Origin: Paeniglutamicibacter antarcticus
GTDB taxonomy: Bacteria > Actinomycetota > Actinomycetes > Actinomycetales > Micrococcaceae
DNA length: 64,000 bases
Direction of reading: 5' to 3'
NCBI RefSeq assembly: GCF_900010755.1
Contig: NZ_CZJT01000085.1
Span: 62,001 to 126,000, forward strand
Shown here: one piece after another, positions 25,762 through 34,092 of the stretch
How the letters are laid out: every line of letters begins with the position of its first letter
Numbering within the stretch: position 1 is the stretch's first letter
Notes under the pieces: model-generated
Told to the model about the DNA's origin: nothing
What the model saw: only the letters and a program-made list of their open reading frames with translations
Databases searched by the model: none
Made by a program: the position numbers and the translations under genes

Positions 25762-25996
25762 CTCCGACCAATGCAGACTTACCTGAATGTACACCGATGA
25801 GTGTCCCGCAGGACGTTCCGCCTGCGGGCATGGGGGTGCTCTGCGAATCCTTGGGTTGGAAATGCGACGTCTAGCGTTGCGAAACACAGCTTTGGACCAA
25901 CCATCACACTCACCTGCGAAAATGGCACTGGGTATGTACTGCAGGATGATGATCGCATCGTGATGATTTACCAATCCAACGAAAGGGACATAAGCA
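25762..25996. other. Gene-less stretch
   Basis: No supported gene. A frame from 25801 reads partly protein-like (YVLQDDDRIVMIYQSNER) but has no ribosome site and overlaps the next small gene in another frame. Confidence 0.4.
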
Positions 25997-26232
25997 TTGG
26001 ACGTGGTCATGACGTGGGTCGTTTTTATTGGACTAGCGGCGGTTCTTTTCTACTCCTGCAAGAAGGAACAGCCGGCCCACGCTGAAGCGGCCCGCCGTAG
26101 CGGTAAGGCACTACCTCGCAACCGTGTCGCAAGAATGTTTGCGTCCTACACCGTTCTGGAGTGGGGTCTTTTATAGGTGCTGTGTGCTTCCTTATCTCGG
26201 CCTTCTTCGGAACCATTGATGCATTGCTCTGA
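25997..26232 (+). pseudogene. Small two-helix membrane protein gene with a frameshift
   Basis: A TTG at 25997, nine bases after AAAGGG, starts MDVVMTWVVFIGLAAVLFYS, a membrane helix followed by a basic linker (KALPRNRVARMF). The frame stops at TAG 26174-26176. Shifting one base near the TCTTTT tract (26167-26172) restores IGAVCFLISAFFGTIDALL, a second helix, to a TGA at 26230. I infer an ancestral protein of about 78 residues broken by one lost base, or a 59-residue product today. Confidence 0.5.
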
Positions 26233-26679
26233 CTCGTGCCCAACTGGCAGCGCCCGGTCACGGTTCCGCTTGCGGACAGCACAATCGATATCGCATCCAC
26301 CGTTGGGCTGGGTAATTCGACGTGCCGGAGTCGGGCCGACTTGAGAGACGCTCACAAGTGACAATTCGGACAAGCCCCATACGGGACTGCGCCGATTTCG
26401 GCAGCAAAGAATGGGTTCTTGGTAGTAACGGAACGGAAACACGCAATGGGCCGCTGCTACTAGGTCACCCTGGGCAGCCCGACCGTACCGTCCTTTATGC
26501 CAGCGATCTCGGTTGCTTGGCATCCAACTCTTCGCGCAGACCCCGGGAGATTTGAGGACTTGATTTTCTCAGGAAGCACTACTATATTTTTTGGCATGCG
26601 GGGAGAACGACGATTTACCTCCCCCGATTGAGGAAGGTGCAGTTGCTTCCTTTGGGGGAACCCCGCACAGCAGTACCGA
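26233..26679. other. Gene-less stretch before the hairpin array
   Basis: About 450 bp without supported coding on either strand. Contains a short GGGG-AA-CCCC hairpin near 26655 and AT-rich patches (TATATTTTTT near 26583). Confidence 0.5.
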
Positions 26680-27016
26680 GCCGTCGGACAGTTTGAGACG
26701 GCCACCGCAGTAAAGAAATATAAGCAGGAAAAGAAGTACCAGCAGTAGCCGGAGGGCGTGGTCGTCGGACAGCTTGAGATGACCACAGCAATACAGCAGA
26801 ACCAGCAACCCCGGCAATAAAGAAGTACCAGCAGTAAAGCAGTACCCGGCCGTCGGACAGCTTGAGACGGCCACAGCAGGACTAGTAGTAAAGCAGTACT
26901 CGCAGTACCCGGAGGGCGTGGTCGTCGGACAGCTTGAGACGACCACAGCAGTAAAGCATGACCAGCAACACCGGTAGTACCAGCAGTACCGGGCCGTAGG
27001 ACAGCTTGAGACGGCC
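26680..27016. repeat. Array of five alternating, covarying hairpin repeats
   Basis: Five stem-loops share the loop GGACAGCTTGA (GGACAGTTTGA in copy 1) at 26686, 26767, 26855, 26927 and 26999, spaced 81, 88, 72 and 72 bp. Copies 1, 3 and 5 have stems of the GGCCGTC/GACGGCC type; copies 2 and 4 have GTGGTCGTC/GACGACCAC (copy 2 with a wobble, GATGACCAC). Stem changes are compensatory. Spacers are low-complexity (CAGTA, CCAGCAGTAC, GTAAAGCA). Spacers are not unique, so it is not CRISPR. Structured RNA or a DNA-binding array are both possible. Confidence 0.85.
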
Positions 27017-27036
27017 ACAGTAGTAAAGCAACACCC

Positions 27037-27086
27037 TATGGGGCTGGCTAGCGATAAATCTGTATTCATCACTAGCCAGCCCCATA
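27037..27086. repeat. Long hairpin directly after the repeat array
   Basis: Perfect 15-bp arms (27037-27051 and 27072-27086, TATGGGGCTGGCTAG type) enclose GATAAAT/ATTCATC, which pairs further with one mismatch, leaving a tiny loop. No T-tract. It closes the array on its right side, 20 bp after the last copy. Confidence 0.8.
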
Positions 27087-27354
27087 CCCTTCTTAACAGC
27101 GTCAACGTGTGAATGATGGCGGTGGCTAGCCCTTGCCCACTGGCCCGTGCACGTTGCCCCGCTGAAGGTCCGGCTTACGGACGCGCAATCACAGTGAAGA
27201 GGCCTGTGGACCGTATTGCGGTTTGGTGCAGATGACTCCTAACAAACCATGTATCCGAAGTCGGCTGCACTCGCCCCTAAATTCGGGAATCTCAATACAG
27301 GCGACTTCGAAAAACGACAGCCTGTTTGCGTTGGTTGCCCTTCCCGGCCCGTGG
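27087..27354. other. Gene-less stretch
   Basis: I see no gene, terminator with T-tract, or clear repeat; it separates the hairpin array from the convergent end of the monooxygenase gene. Confidence 0.5.
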
Positions 27355-28605
27355 TTATTTGCTGCTCTTGGGCCCTGTCGAGGAGCCGATGGCCCAGATG
27401 CGCGGCAGCGCCCGTCCGTGCACCGAGTGCGCGCCGATCACCCGCGCCTTGAACACCCAAGGGTTGTGGTTCCCTGCGGTGCGGGCGTTGCGCCAGTGCC
27501 GGTCTAGGTTCTTGGAAACGCTGGTCGCCGAGGCCGCCAAGGCATCGAAGGCGTGCGAGATCCCGTTGACCACCAGCGGGGTCAGCACCACCTGGGCCTG
27601 TGCGGTGGCCAGTTCCGCCGCATCGTTGGCGGCTTCCTCGGCGTCCAGGTCGATGGTCCCGGCGCGCAGGGCCAGGGCCGCCTCGTAGGCTTCCTGCAGG
27701 GCCCTGGCCGCCGAATCGACGGTGGCTGCCGCGGCAAACCCGATGGCCGAGACCTCGCCAATGACCTGCAGCAGCTGCGGGTCCTCGTTGGCCGACTCTG
27801 CGGCCCCGTGGCTGAAGGTCCGCGAGCGGACTGCCAGTTCGGCGGCGAAATCGCGTTCGGCCGCAGCGGCGCTGCCGGCCAGCACCGCCAGCAGCACGCC
27901 CTGGTAGAACGCGCTCTGGTACTTGAAGCGGGTGTCGAAGTCGATCAAGTGCTCCGCCGCCACCGCCGCTCCGGTGAACGTCGTGGTGCCCGTGCCGGTA
28001 GTGCGCTGCCCGAAGCCGTCCCAGTCATCTGCCAGTTCCACACCTTCTTGGTGGGCCTTGACCACGGCGATGACGCGTTGGCCGGTGTCGGTGCGTTCGG
28101 CGTAGGTGTCGATCCAGTCCGCGAAGATGCTGCCGGTGGAGTAGTACTTCCGGCCGTTCACAGCGAAGCCGCCCTTCCCGTCGGGCACCACCTTGGTGTT
28201 TACTTCGCCCAGGGCCACGGAACCGATCTCGGTCCAGGAGTTGCCGACCAGTTCGCCCGTGGCAAAGCGGCGCAGCCATTGATCGCGCCCCGGACCCTCC
28301 GGTGCGACTAGCTGGTCCTCGACGAAGGCGAAATGCCCGCGCAGTGCCTGGGCGATGTTGGGGTCGGCGGCTGCCAGACCGGTCAGCAGCGTGAAGAGCT
28401 CGGGCAGCGTGGCACCGGATCCGCCGTGGGACTCCGGGACGCGCAGCGCACCGAAGCCCGCGGCGGCAAGGTCCTTGATTTGTTCGCGGGCCAGGGTGCG
28501 GGTGGCGTCGCGTTCCGCGGCGCCCGCGGCGATGTTTGTGAACAGCGGGGCGAAGCGTGCTGAGAGTTCCGCCAGTCGGGTGCCGGAGAGTGTCAAAGTG
28601 CTCAT
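27355..28605 (-). CDS. DszC/SfnB-family flavin-dependent monooxygenase (acyl-CoA dehydrogenase fold)
   Basis: 416 residues from the ATG at 28605, which has GGAGG ten bases upstream. Acyl-CoA dehydrogenase fold: N-terminal helices (IKDLAAAGFGALRVPESHGG), middle beta domain (ELVGNSWTEIGS, GRKYYSTGSIFADW), C-terminal helices ending DRHWRNARTAGNHNPWVFKARVIG. The C-terminal RHWRNART motif and lack of the catalytic Glu pattern fit reduced-flavin monooxygenases of organosulfur compounds (dibenzothiophene, dimethylsulfone, sulfonates). It follows a related gene in the same operon. Confidence 0.88.
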   Translation of the reverse strand: MSTLTLSGTRLAELSARFAPLFTNIAAGAAERDATRTLAREQIKDLAAAGFGALRVPESHGGSGATLPELFTLLTGLAAADPNIAQALRGHFAFVEDQLVAPEGPGRDQWLRRFATGELVGNSWTEIGSVALGEVNTKVVPDGKGGFAVNGRKYYSTGSIFADWIDTYAERTDTGQRVIAVVKAHQEGVELADDWDGFGQRTTGTGTTTFTGAAVAAEHLIDFDTRFKYQSAFYQGVLLAVLAGSAAAAERDFAAELAVRSRTFSHGAAESANEDPQLLQVIGEVSAIGFAAAATVDSAARALQEAYEAALALRAGTIDLDAEEAANDAAELATAQAQVVLTPLVVNGISHAFDALAASATSVSKNLDRHWRNARTAGNHNPWVFKARVIGAHSVHGRALPRIWAIGSSTGPKSSK

Positions 28606-28648
28606 GGGGGGATGTCCTCCAGGAAAGGTTGGGGGAAGAAAAGGGTTT

Positions 28649-29884
28649 CTAGGTGTAAAGCGAGAGCGGGGCGTTGGTGCCGTGCAGGTAGTACGCACCG
28701 ACCTCGATCTTTTTGTAGTCGACCGGGTCGTGCAGCGAGTGCGTGCGCACGTTGCGCCAGAACAAGTCGAGGCCCACGTCGTTCTTGGTGGAGCTGGAAC
28801 CCGTGACCTCGTAAATACGGTTGGCCACTTCCAGGCCCACCTCGGTGGCCACGACCTTGAGTTCGGCGATGGCCACGGCGATCTCCCCGCGCGCCTCGGC
28901 GGTCAAGGCGCCGGAGCGGCCCACGACTGCGTCGAAGCGGCGGTTCAGCTTCTCGGCGAGCGCTGCCACGGCGGCGGTGCGCGCCTTCAGTTCCCCGATG
29001 GCGCGCTGGAAGACGGGGTCCTGGGCGTAGGTGTCAACCCCGGAAAGGAACCAGGAGTTCCTGCGCTCCAGCAGGATCCCGCGCCCCTGCGCCAGCGCGC
29101 CCTCGGCAAGGCCCAGGTAGAAGTTCCCGAAGGCCAGCTGCAACCCCGGAGTCAGCAGCGTCACGATGGGATCCGGTGTGATCTCGCCCAGCACGTCCTG
29201 ATGTTCCACCAACACGTTGTTGTACTTCACCGACCCGGAAGCGGAGAGCCGCTGGCCCAGGTGATCCCAGTCCCCCAGCAGCTCCAGGCCACTTCGTCCG
29301 CGCTCTAGCACGAAGGCGATCACCTTGCCGTCTTTTTCCCCGCCCGACACCGCGGCGTTGACGACAATCACGTCGCCCACGGAGGAACCTGTGGAGAAGC
29401 GCTTGAGTCCGTTGAGCCGGTAGCCGCCGTCCACGGAGACGAGGGACAAATCCGGGTCCACGGGGTTCACCGAGTCGCCCCAGAGCCAGCCTTCGGCGGC
29501 ACTGCGAGCGAACCATCCCCCTTGGTCAGCGGGGTCCGCGTAAAAGGCGATGCTTGACTGGTTGGCGTAGTGGTAGGCCAGCAGCTGGGCGATCGATCCG
29601 TCGGCCGAGGCGATGGTACGCACGGCGGCGAATGCAGACTCCCAGTGTCCGCCCCGACCACCGTGTTCAAGGGGGACCAACAGGTTCAGCAACCCGGATT
29701 CGCGCAGCAGCGCGGCCTCGGTGAACGGGTCCTGGTTTGCGGTGTCGCGGGCCAACGCGTCCACGGCAAGCGCATCGGCCACCGAACGTGCCACGGTGTC
29801 CCAGTGCTCGAGTTCCTCTGGGTCGGCGTGCCCGCTCCAGGGGGTGCGTGGCAACGATCGGGTGTCAAGGGTTGTAGCGCTCAT
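28649..29884 (-). CDS. DszC/SfnB-family flavin-dependent monooxygenase, second copy
   Basis: 411 residues, same fold as its downstream neighbour but clearly diverged. Features: LLRESGLLNLLVPLEHGGRGG, GWLWGDSVNPVDPDL, GLKRFSTGSSVGD and the C-terminal LDLFWRNVRTHSLHDPVDYK. The YEVTGSSSTKN segment before the last helix is typical of this group. It probably oxidises an organosulfur compound or acyl-like substrate with reduced flavin from elsewhere. GAAGGGG precedes the ATG. First gene of a two-gene operon, with palindromic elements upstream at 29934-30024. Confidence 0.88.
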   Translation of the reverse strand: MSATTLDTRSLPRTPWSGHADPEELEHWDTVARSVADALAVDALARDTANQDPFTEAALLRESGLLNLLVPLEHGGRGGHWESAFAAVRTIASADGSIAQLLAYHYANQSSIAFYADPADQGGWFARSAAEGWLWGDSVNPVDPDLSLVSVDGGYRLNGLKRFSTGSSVGDVIVVNAAVSGGEKDGKVIAFVLERGRSGLELLGDWDHLGQRLSASGSVKYNNVLVEHQDVLGEITPDPIVTLLTPGLQLAFGNFYLGLAEGALAQGRGILLERRNSWFLSGVDTYAQDPVFQRAIGELKARTAAVAALAEKLNRRFDAVVGRSGALTAEARGEIAVAIAELKVVATEVGLEVANRIYEVTGSSSTKNDVGLDLFWRNVRTHSLHDPVDYKKIEVGAYYLHGTNAPLSLYT

Positions 29885-29933
29885 GGTGGGGTGCCCCTTC
29901 GCAGGTTCTCATCGGTTCAATGACTTGAGCCTA

Positions 29934-29966
29934 GGAACCGGCCAGGGGTTCGCGCACCTGGCGGTT
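29934..29966. promoter_or_regulatory. Inverted repeat upstream of the monooxygenase operon
   Basis: GAACCGGCCAGG (29934-29945) pairs with CCTGG-CGGTTC (29956-29966) with one bulge. It lies 50-82 bp before the start of the 411-aa monooxygenase. Could be an operator or a leader hairpin. Confidence 0.45.
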
Positions 29967-30007
29967 CACGGAGCGAAACGCGTGGACATGAAGCTGAACC
30001 ACGGGCG

Positions 30008-30024
30008 TGAAACCCAGCGGGTTC
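30008..30024. promoter_or_regulatory. Short dyad, candidate operator
   Basis: GAAACCC-AGC-GGGTTCC, 6 of 7 arm positions paired. It lies about 125 bp before the monooxygenase operon on the same intergenic side. Confidence 0.35.
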
Positions 30025-30137
30025 CCGTCGCGGGACGTCACCGGGCGTCATCCGCCGGACACACAGGAACATGAAAGGTCATGGAGTTGGCCGGGAAGGG
30101 CGGGCAGTCCCTGGCCCGACCGCGATCCAGCAGTTAT

Positions 30138-30587
30138 CTAGCTGGCTTCGCCGTTGGGCGCGATGGCCGTGACCAGCTCCTGGAGCTCGGGCACCCGGGC
30201 TGCGTTTTCCAGTGCCTCGCGGAGCACGGTGTCATGGGTTGGGTGCGCTTCGTTAAGCAGCTTTTCACCTGCCGGTGTGAGCTCGGTGTAGATGCCCCGC
30301 CGGTCATCCATGCACAGGATGCGGGTGAGCAGGCCGCGGCCCTCGAGCCGCGTGACCAGCCGGGTGATGGCGCTGCTGGAAAGGGCCGCGGCACGGGCCA
30401 GCTGCGCCATGCGCATGTGCCAGCCATCCTGCCGACCCAGGGCGTCCAGCACCGTGAATTCAACCACCGACAGCCCATGCTTGGCCTGCAGTGCTCGCTC
30501 GAGGTCCCCCTCGATGAGGTTGTGCAGTGCGGCAAGCGTGCGCCAGCCCTGCGCTCGAACCTGTACCGCGTCGTCCTTGATTCCCAT
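30138..30587 (-). CDS. MarR-family transcriptional regulator
   Basis: 149 residues: winged helix with LSVVEFTVLDALGRQDGWHMRMAQLARAAALSSSAITRLVTRLEGRG recognition region (about 38-85, read in parts) and the wing DDRRGIYTELTPAGEKLL. Dimer helices at both ends. It is divergent from the MFS exporter gene, with a 30-bp palindrome (30648-30677) between them, so it most likely represses that exporter and perhaps itself. Start at 30587 (MGIKDDAVQV) preferred; the longer frame is read in a different phase. Confidence 0.92.
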   Translation of the reverse strand: MGIKDDAVQVRAQGWRTLAALHNLIEGDLERALQAKHGLSVVEFTVLDALGRQDGWHMRMAQLARAAALSSSAITRLVTRLEGRGLLTRILCMDDRRGIYTELTPAGEKLLNEAHPTHDTVLREALENAARVPELQELVTAIAPNGEAS

Positions 30588-30647
30588 GAGTGAAATCCCC
30601 TTTGTTCTCTACGCCACAGACTACCACCTTGCGCCGATATACCGCGC

Positions 30648-30677
30648 GTGCAATCATTGCTTACGCAGTAGTTGCAC
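30648..30677. promoter_or_regulatory. 30-bp dyad between divergent marR and MFS genes
   Basis: GTGCAA (30648-30653) pairs with TTGCAC (30672-30677), with inner TGC/GCA pairing around TTAC. Typical size and place for a MarR operator. Confidence 0.6.
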
Positions 30678-30743
30678 ACGCAACGAAAGTATCCGGCCGG
30701 TACGCAGCTGCATCCTCATCTGAGATTCACACAGAAGGTTTTC

Positions 30744-31937
30744 ATGCCAGTTGCTCTTTATGCCCTCGCCCTTGGCGGCTTCGGCATCGGTCTGACCGAA
30801 TTCGTCATCATGGGCTTGCTGCCCGAGATTGCCGCCGACTTCGGTGTGACCGAGACCGTCGCCGGCTACCTCATTTCAGGCTATGCCCTCGCCGTCGCCA
30901 TCGGCGCCATCATCTTCACGGCCGTACTTGGCAGGTATGACCGCAAGAAGTCCCTGCTCTTCCTGATGGTGTTGTTCATCATCGGCAACCTGCTCTCGGC
31001 CACCGGGCCAAGCTATGAGCTGGTCATGCTCGGGCGCATCATTGCGGCCCTGTGCCACGGCGCATTCTTCGGCATCGGCTCGGTCGTCGCGGCCGACCTG
31101 GTCCCGGTCACCAAGCGTGCCGGAGCCATCGCCTTCATGTTCGCCGGACTCACCATCGCCAACGTACTCGGCGTACCGTTTGGCACGATGCTTGGCCAGG
31201 CCGCCGGATGGCGCGCCACGTTCTGGGCGATCACTGCCATCGGCGTCATCGCGTTGATCGGGATCATGCTGCTGGTGCCGGGCAACCTGGCCCGTTCCTC
31301 CCCCGCAGGCGTCTTTGCCGAATTCTCGATCTTCCGCAGCCCTCAGGTCTGGCTGTCGATGTTCGTGACGATCCTTGGCTACGGCGGCATGTTCGGCGCC
31401 TTCACCTACATCGCCTTCACGCTCACCGGAGTTGGCGGATTCGCCCCGAGTACCGTGCCGTGGCTGTTGATCCTCTTCGGCGTCGGGCTTTTCGCCGGCA
31501 ACATCCTGGGCGGCCGTGCCGCGGACAAGAACCTGCCCAAGACGCTCATCACCTTGCTGGTGGTGCTCACGGTGGTGCTGGTCGGCTTCGCGCTCACGGC
31601 ACAGAACCAGATCGCCGCCATCCTGGCCCTGGTGCTCATGGGCGGTGTCGGGTTTGCCACGGTGCCGGGGATGCAAATGCGCATCATGAACCACGCGGCA
31701 CACGCACCGACCCTCGCCTCGGGCGCCAACATCGCTGCCTTCAATATCGGCAACGCCTTCGGCGCATGGGTCGGCGGGCTGACCATTGCCGCGGGGCTTG
31801 GCTACACCTCACCATTGTGGGCCGGTGCGGCAATCACCGTCGCCGGGTTGCTGGTGCTGCTCGTTGCGGTCCGGGTGCGCGGCGGCGAATACGCAAAGAA
31901 CCAGGCACCGGAGCTTTCTCCCGTCTCGGTGCAGTAA
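30744..31937 (+). CDS. MFS drug-type exporter (Cmr/AraJ group)
   Basis: 397 residues, twelve membrane helices. N-terminal LALGGFGIGLTEFVIMGLLPEIA and the motif-A-like GRYDRKKSLL loop between helices 2 and 3 place it in the DHA1 drug:H+ antiporter group with chloramphenicol- and arabinose-efflux relatives. The ATG at 30744 has AGAAGG seven bases upstream. Likely controlled by the divergent MarR regulator and co-transcribed with the aldo/keto reductase 45 bp downstream, a pairing that suggests a toxic-compound response. Confidence 0.93.
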   Translation: MPVALYALALGGFGIGLTEFVIMGLLPEIAADFGVTETVAGYLISGYALAVAIGAIIFTAVLGRYDRKKSLLFLMVLFIIGNLLSATGPSYELVMLGRIIAALCHGAFFGIGSVVAADLVPVTKRAGAIAFMFAGLTIANVLGVPFGTMLGQAAGWRATFWAITAIGVIALIGIMLLVPGNLARSSPAGVFAEFSIFRSPQVWLSMFVTILGYGGMFGAFTYIAFTLTGVGGFAPSTVPWLLILFGVGLFAGNILGGRAADKNLPKTLITLLVVLTVVLVGFALTAQNQIAAILALVLMGGVGFATVPGMQMRIMNHAAHAPTLASGANIAAFNIGNAFGAWVGGLTIAAGLGYTSPLWAGAAITVAGLLVLLVAVRVRGGEYAKNQAPELSPVSVQ

Positions 31938-31982
31938 CCACCCACGCACTCCCCCACATCGAATCAACAGAGGAACCCGAAA

Positions 31983-32822
31983 ATGAATACCGCATCAACC
32001 ACCGTCCCCACCGTCACGCTCAACAACGGAATCACCATGCCGCAGCTCGGCTTCGGGGTCTTCCAGGTAGGCGATGAGGAAACCACCGCCGCCGTCGCCA
32101 CGGCCCTGGAAACCGGGTACCGCAGCATCGACACCGCCGCGATCTACGGAAACGAGGCCGGCGTCGGCCGCGCCCTAGCCGAATCAGGCATCCCCCGCGA
32201 GGAACTCTTTGTCACCACCAAGCTGTGGCTGGCTGACATGGGTCGCGAAAAAACCCGCGCGCCCCTGCTCACCAGCCTCGAAAAGCTTGGACTCGACCAC
32301 GTTGACCTCTACCTCATCCACTGGCCCGGCACCGACACCGACGCATACCTCGAATCGTGGCAGGTGCTCGAGGAGCTGCAAGCCGAGGGCTTGACCCGCG
32401 CGATCGGCGTCTCAAACTTCGCCCCGGAACAGCTTGAACGCATCGTCGCACTGGACGGAACCGTTCCCGCAGTGAACCAAATCGAGCTTCACCCGTTGCT
32501 GCAAAACCGCGAAACCGCCTCGGTGAACCTGGCCCATGGCATCGCCACCGAGGCGTGGAGCCCGCTGGCGCAGGGCGCCGCGCTGACCGAACCCGCGGTT
32601 CTCGCCGCTGCCGCCGCGCACTCGGTGACCCCGGCACAGGTTGTCATTCGCTGGCACCTGCAGGGCGGCAACGTGGTGATCCCCAAGTCCGTCACGGCCT
32701 CGCGCATGGCCTCGAACTTCGACGTGTTCGCGTTCGAGCTCAGCGCCGAGGAAATGACTGCCATCGATGCGCTCGAGCATGACGGACGCACCGGACCGCA
32801 CCCGCTGACCTTCAACGGCTAG
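31983..32822 (+). CDS. Aldo/keto reductase
   Basis: 279 residues, (beta/alpha)8 barrel using NADPH. Signature residues: GYRSIDTAAIYGNEAGVGRAL (catalytic Asp and Tyr), LYLIHWPG (His), AIGVSNF, and the cofactor loop VVIPKSVTASRM. It belongs to the AKR5-like bacterial group that includes 2,5-diketo-gluconate and methylglyoxal reductases. Follows the MFS gene with AGAGGA upstream; strong hairpin follows. Confidence 0.95.
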   Translation: MNTASTTVPTVTLNNGITMPQLGFGVFQVGDEETTAAVATALETGYRSIDTAAIYGNEAGVGRALAESGIPREELFVTTKLWLADMGREKTRAPLLTSLEKLGLDHVDLYLIHWPGTDTDAYLESWQVLEELQAEGLTRAIGVSNFAPEQLERIVALDGTVPAVNQIELHPLLQNRETASVNLAHGIATEAWSPLAQGAALTEPAVLAAAAAHSVTPAQVVIRWHLQGGNVVIPKSVTASRMASNFDVFAFELSAEEMTAIDALEHDGRTGPHPLTFNG

Positions 32823-32831
32823 GGCCGGCAC

Positions 32832-32882
32832 CGCGGGAACCGTCAGGCCTCGCCTGTTCGGCAAGGCCTGACGGTTCCCGCG
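32832..32882. terminator. 19-bp perfect hairpin, bidirectional terminator
   Basis: Arms 32832-32850 and 32864-32882 are perfect complements with a 13-base loop. It sits between the convergent aldo/keto reductase and AHSA1-domain genes, 9 and 15 bp from their stops. Confidence 0.85.
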
Positions 32883-32897
32883 ACCGGGTCCATGTAG

Positions 32898-33557
32898 TTA
32901 AGCGTTGGAACCGGGAACTTCGGCTGATTCAGGGCCTTCGGTTCCGGGCGCGAACTGCGACAAGGAAATGGCCAGTGCCTCTTCGAGTTGTTCGGCCGTG
33001 GCCGTGCCCGATTCGCGCACGGTATCGGCCCAAGCCCGAACCGAACGCTCGGAAAAGGCCAGGGCTTCGGGTGAGAATGCCGCGGCGGCCGGATCCTCGG
33101 ACACTATTCCGTCCACAAACAACCCCAGCGCCAGGAACATTCCGTCCCAGCCGGGACCCACCCACAAGGCACCGGCACCGCTTTGCGCCATGGCCAATGG
33201 GACGGTGTGCTCCAGCTCCAGGGACGTTGTGCCGGGCTCGCCGGCAGCAAGACGCAGCTCGACGAGGCTGGCCTCGCCACCAAAGGTGACCTTCAGGCGG
33301 GACGGTGGCGAGCATTCCAGAATCCGGCCGCCGGCGTTGCCCTCCAGCTGGAAGTTGCCGCCTTCATGGAATTCCCCACTGATCGGAAGGAACCAGCGCG
33401 GGATGCGCTCGGGATTGGTCAAGGCATCCCAGAGGTCCGCGGGATCGGACTTGTAGCTGCGGTGAGCCAGGACCGAAACGGTTTCGCTCCCGTCTTCCAG
33501 CGTCCGGCGGGAAACCGACCGGTTGATGGCGCCGATCTGCTTTGCGATGTCGATCAT
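32898..33557 (-). CDS. SRPBCC-family protein, AHSA1 domain
   Basis: 219 residues. START/Bet v1-like fold with SDPADLWDALTNPERIPRWFLP, the GGRILECSPPSRLKVTFG strand and a C-terminal helix, as in Aha1-C/AHSA1 proteins. The C-terminal 70 residues form an extra helical part. Starts two bases after the stop of an ArsR-type regulator, the very common actinobacterial ArsR-AHSA1 pairing; the small molecule bound is unknown. AGGAG precedes the ATG. Confidence 0.92.
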   Translation of the reverse strand: MIDIAKQIGAINRSVSRRTLEDGSETVSVLAHRSYKSDPADLWDALTNPERIPRWFLPISGEFHEGGNFQLEGNAGGRILECSPPSRLKVTFGGEASLVELRLAAGEPGTTSLELEHTVPLAMAQSGAGALWVGPGWDGMFLALGLFVDGIVSEDPAAAAFSPEALAFSERSVRAWADTVRESGTATAEQLEEALAISLSQFAPGTEGPESAEVPGSNA

Positions 33558-33559
33558 AA

Positions 33560-33946
33560 CTACTCCTTGGGTGGGGTTGCTGGGTCGTCTGTGGGTGACG
33601 CGGCCAGGCGCCGTTCTCGTTTTCCGCGGGCGATTTCGGTTTCCAGCGCATCCAATGGCTGGTCCCAGAAATGCCTGAAGTCCTCGAGCCAGGTATCGAT
33701 CTCGCGTAGCGGCTCGGAAGACACTGCGTAAAGCCTTCGGGTTCCAACGGCCCTGACGGAGGCGAAACCGCTGTCTCGCAGCACCCTCAGGTGTTGCGAG
33801 ACAGCTGGCTGGGAGATTCCAAACTCGTCTCGGATGCGCCCGGCTATGGCCCCGGAGCTTTGCTCTCCGTCAGCCAGTAGCTGGAGGATGCGGCGCCGAG
33901 TCGGATCGCCTAAGACTTCAAATGCATGCACGATCTCATCGTACAA
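33560..33946 (-). CDS. ArsR/SmtB-family transcriptional regulator
   Basis: 128 residues from a TTG at 33946 (MYDEIVHAFEVLGDPTRRRIL). Winged helix: LLADGEQSSGAIAGRI, then recognition helix QPAVSQHLRVLRDSG, wing VRAVGTRRLYAV. No metal-site Cys, so not a metal sensor. It is coupled to the AHSA1 gene. TTG is preferred because this family begins YDEIV; the open frame to 34009 passes through the palindromic promoter. Confidence 0.9.
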   Translation of the reverse strand: MYDEIVHAFEVLGDPTRRRILQLLADGEQSSGAIAGRIRDEFGISQPAVSQHLRVLRDSGFASVRAVGTRRLYAVSSEPLREIDTWLEDFRHFWDQPLDALETEIARGKRERRLAASPTDDPATPPKE

Positions 33947-33958
33947 CTTCCACTTATA

Positions 33959-33972
33959 TAAGCAATAGCTTA
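33959..33972. promoter_or_regulatory. Dyad TAAGC-AATA-GCTTA in the ArsR promoter
   Basis: Perfect 5-bp arms around AATA in an AT-rich patch (ATATAAGCAATAGCTTAAATAA), 13 bp before the regulator start; likely an autoregulatory site overlapping the promoter. Confidence 0.5.
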
Positions 33973-34092
33973 AATAAAGTGTGGTGTGCGATGGCGGGCG
34001 GGCTTGCACCAGTCAGGCCCGGTGAGGTTGCCCTTGCCCTTGCCGCGAAGCCAACGATGCGTCCGACCTTGAAGATGGCCACCACCGGACAC

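Noticed and set aside
26680-27016. CRISPR array
   Set aside because: Repeats differ in two types, spacing is uneven, spacers are low-complexity and similar to one another, and no cas genes are present.
26569-27105. 178-codon minus-strand frame with repeated VSSCPT and GRLKLSD peptides
   Set aside because: The repeats come from the hairpin array; the peptide pattern changes frame between copies while the stems covary, which fits structure better than protein.
29885-30137. SAM-type riboswitch before the monooxygenase operon, prompted by GGTGGGGTGCCCC
   Set aside because: The resemblance is to the plus strand, opposite to the operon, and the conserved SAM core elements are not found.
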